Source: Methylosinus sporium (GTDB taxonomy: Bacteria > Pseudomonadota > Alphaproteobacteria > Rhizobiales > Beijerinckiaceae). From it: 64,000 nucleotides of DNA. The stretch is taken from NCBI RefSeq assembly GCF_003113265.1, contig NZ_PUIV01000005.1, forward strand, positions 62,001 to 126,000. The letters are read 5' to 3'. The notes beneath the pieces are model-generated. The model made no database searches. It had not been told where the DNA came from and saw only the letters and a program-made list of their open reading frames with translations. The number at the start of each line of letters is the position of its first letter. Positions within the stretch are counted from its first letter, which is position 1. Below, in pieces: positions 62,715 through 64,000 of this stretch. A program made the translations under genes and the position numbers.

Positions 62715-64000
62715 TCAGCGCCGATCGGCGCGCTTGTCGGTGGGGGACGTCTGCGACGACGAGTCGGGGACGGAACGCTTCGGATCGTCGAATTTCATCT
62801 TGGACTCGATCTGGCCGAGCGCCTCCAGCGCGCCGCGCGACAGCGCCGCGGGACGCGCCGGCGCGCCGAGCTCCACCGTCTTGGGCTGAGCGGCCGCCGC
62901 CGCCGCGAGCGTCGCCGGCGAAGCGAGGCCGCGAATCGGCTTGATGGCTATGCCTTGATGCGCATAGGCCATGATGTCGCGCCATGTCTTCGCCGGCAAT
63001 GTGCCGCCGGTCATATTCGCCATACTCTCATTGTCGTCGTTTCCATACCACACGCAGCCGCCCAAATTGCCGGTAAAGCCGCAGAACCAGGCGTCCTTAT
63101 AGCCGTTGGTGGTGCCGGTCTTGCCGATCACGTCGACGCCCGGGCCGAGATTGGCGCGCCCGCCCGTGCCTTCGTCGATCACGCGCTTCATCATCGTGTC
63201 GAGCTCGGCGACTTTCTCGAAAGGCACGACCTGCTCCTGCGGCGGCGCGTCGCGATCATGCTGATAGAGAATCTCGCCGCGACTGTTGCGCGCCTCCACG
63301 GTGGCGTAGGGCGTCGTCTTCTTGCCGCCATTGGCGAAAGCGGCGTAGCCGGCGGCATGTTCGAGCAGGATCACATCGCTCTGCCCGACGGGCAGAGAGG
63401 GCGTATCCTCGAGCGGCGTGGTGATGCCGAGCTTGCGGCATGTGTCGATGATCTTGGCGCGGCCGGCGCGCGAATCGCCATTGCCGATCGCGATCGACAA
63501 TTGAATGGCGATGGTGTTGAGCGATTTGGCGAGCGCCAATGACAGCGGCAGCGAGCCGGCGTAACCGCCGCTGTAATTGTGGACGCAATAATTGCCGATG
63601 CAGGTCGGGCGGTCGGTGACGACCGTCGTCGGCTTGAATTTATTGGTCATCAATGCTGTGAGATAGACATAGGGCTTGAAGGAGGAGCCGGGCTGGCGCG
63701 CCGCCTCCGTCGCGCGATTGAACTGGCTCGCGCCATAGTCGCGCCCGCCGACGATGGCGCGCACGGCGCCGTCGAGCTCCATGAAGGCGGAGGCGCTCTG
63801 CTTGGCGCGATAGGCGCGGCCGCTCTCGCGCAGATTCTCCTCCACTACTTCGTCGGCGCGCTTCTGCACATTGGGATCGAGCGCGGTGCGGATCGTCAGC
63901 ACGCGGTCATCGCCGAACTTGCCGGCCTCGGCGAGGCGCTGCGCCTCCTTGAAGGCGAAGTCGAGATACCAATCCGGGCTCTGGTCGCGCTTGCGCTCGA
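62715..64000 (-). CDS. Penicillin-binding protein 1A family, C-terminal part
   Basis: The frame continues past the window end, so only the last 428 residues are seen. The transpeptidase domain has the serine motif QPGSSFKPY, the SLN motif (KSLNTIA) and KTGTTNGYKDAWF. A Cys pair in GNYCVHN and GGCVWY is present, and the C-terminal tail is hydrophilic and disordered. The enzyme cross-links peptidoglycan in the periplasm. The N-terminal glycosyltransferase domain is expected beyond 64000. Confidence 0.93.
   Translation of the reverse strand, partial: ERKRDQSPDWYLDFAFKEAQRLAEAGKFGDDRVLTIRTALDPNVQKRADEVVEENLRESGRAYRAKQSASAFMELDGAVRAIVGGRDYGASQFNRATEAARQPGSSFKPYVYLTALMTNKFKPTTVVTDRPTCIGNYCVHNYSGGYAGSLPLSLALAKSLNTIAIQLSIAIGNGDSRAGRAKIIDTCRKLGITTPLEDTPSLPVGQSDVILLEHAAGYAAFANGGKKTTPYATVEARNSRGEILYQHDRDAPPQEQVVPFEKVAELDTMMKRVIDEGTGGRANLGPGVDVIGKTGTTNGYKDAWFCGFTGNLGGCVWYGNDDNESMANMTGGTLPAKTWRDIMAYAHQGIAIKPIRGLASPATLAAAAAAQPKTVELGAPARPAALSRGALEALGQIESKMKFDDPKRSVPDSSSQTSPTDKRADRR

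Noticed and set aside
1-64000. tRNA or rRNA genes, CRISPR arrays, insertion sequences and phage attachment sites.
   Set aside because: I looked in the gaps and saw no cloverleaf-like or regularly spaced repeats and no transposase-like protein. A covariance-model search was not possible here, so a small RNA gene could have been missed.

Overview
The window comes from a high-GC alphaproteobacterial (type II) methanotroph of the Methylosinus/Methylocystis kind. The evidence is a complete soluble methane monooxygenase (sMMO) operon in the order mmoX-Y-B-Z-D-C, preceded on the same strand by mmoG and mmoR. Every diiron ligand of MmoX falls at its classical residue number. Gene density is high, start/stop overlaps are frequent, and I found no rRNA, tRNA, CRISPR array or insertion sequence.

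Layout. 1-6.9 kb: the end of an O-antigen ligase/polymerase gene, an MFS transporter, an OmpR/EnvZ-type two-component pair, a small cytochrome c, a ParDE-type toxin-antitoxin pair and queE-queD. 7.0-20.3 kb: the sMMO region. Read on the minus strand it runs sco1-like, DUF2946-like, DUF1097-like, mmoR, a 111-aa unknown, mmoG, a sigma-54 promoter, mmoXYBZDC and a terminator. A PCu(A)C copper chaperone is divergent. 20.4-25.0 kb: a DNA methyltransferase remnant and a large Pls/PosA-like NRPS-type enzyme. 25-34 kb: assorted metabolic genes (cupin, DinB, RraA-like, aroC, MqsRA-type TA, histone-deacetylase-like, DUF2233, GNAT, Orn/Lys/Arg decarboxylase). 34-41 kb: a luciferase-like oxidoreductase and a three-gene sensory operon, with a globin-coupled hybrid kinase carrying three receivers, a CheR methyltransferase and a REC-HK-REC protein. 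41.2-47.5 kb: a tightly overlapped MoxR/DUF58/VWA/VWA/TPR/BatD operon. 48.2-55.3 kb: a copper-uptake cassette with a DUF2946-like leader, ECF sigma, FecR, TonB receptor, MbnP and MbnH, resembling mbnIRT-PH but without methanobactin precursor or biosynthesis genes. 55.3-64 kb: a cupredoxin, DUF1345, a prenyl synthase, an Old Yellow Enzyme, a Met/His-rich secreted protein, a frameshifted TonB receptor, a DUF1254/DUF1214 pair and a partial PBP1A.

How the parts fit. sMMO is made when copper is scarce. This window places copper-handling genes (Sco1, PCu(A)C, two DUF2946-like proteins, MbnP/MbnH, cupredoxin, Met/His-rich protein) around and directly upstream of the sMMO regulator. Both DUF2946-like proteins carry Cys/His clusters and end in a RAPP sequence, known from ribosome-arrest peptides. 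One lies 105 nt upstream of the gene preceding mmoR. The other lies 118 nt upstream of the ECF sigma gene of the MbnPH cassette. This suggests, as inference, copper-responsive translational leaders feeding both the sMMO switch and copper uptake.
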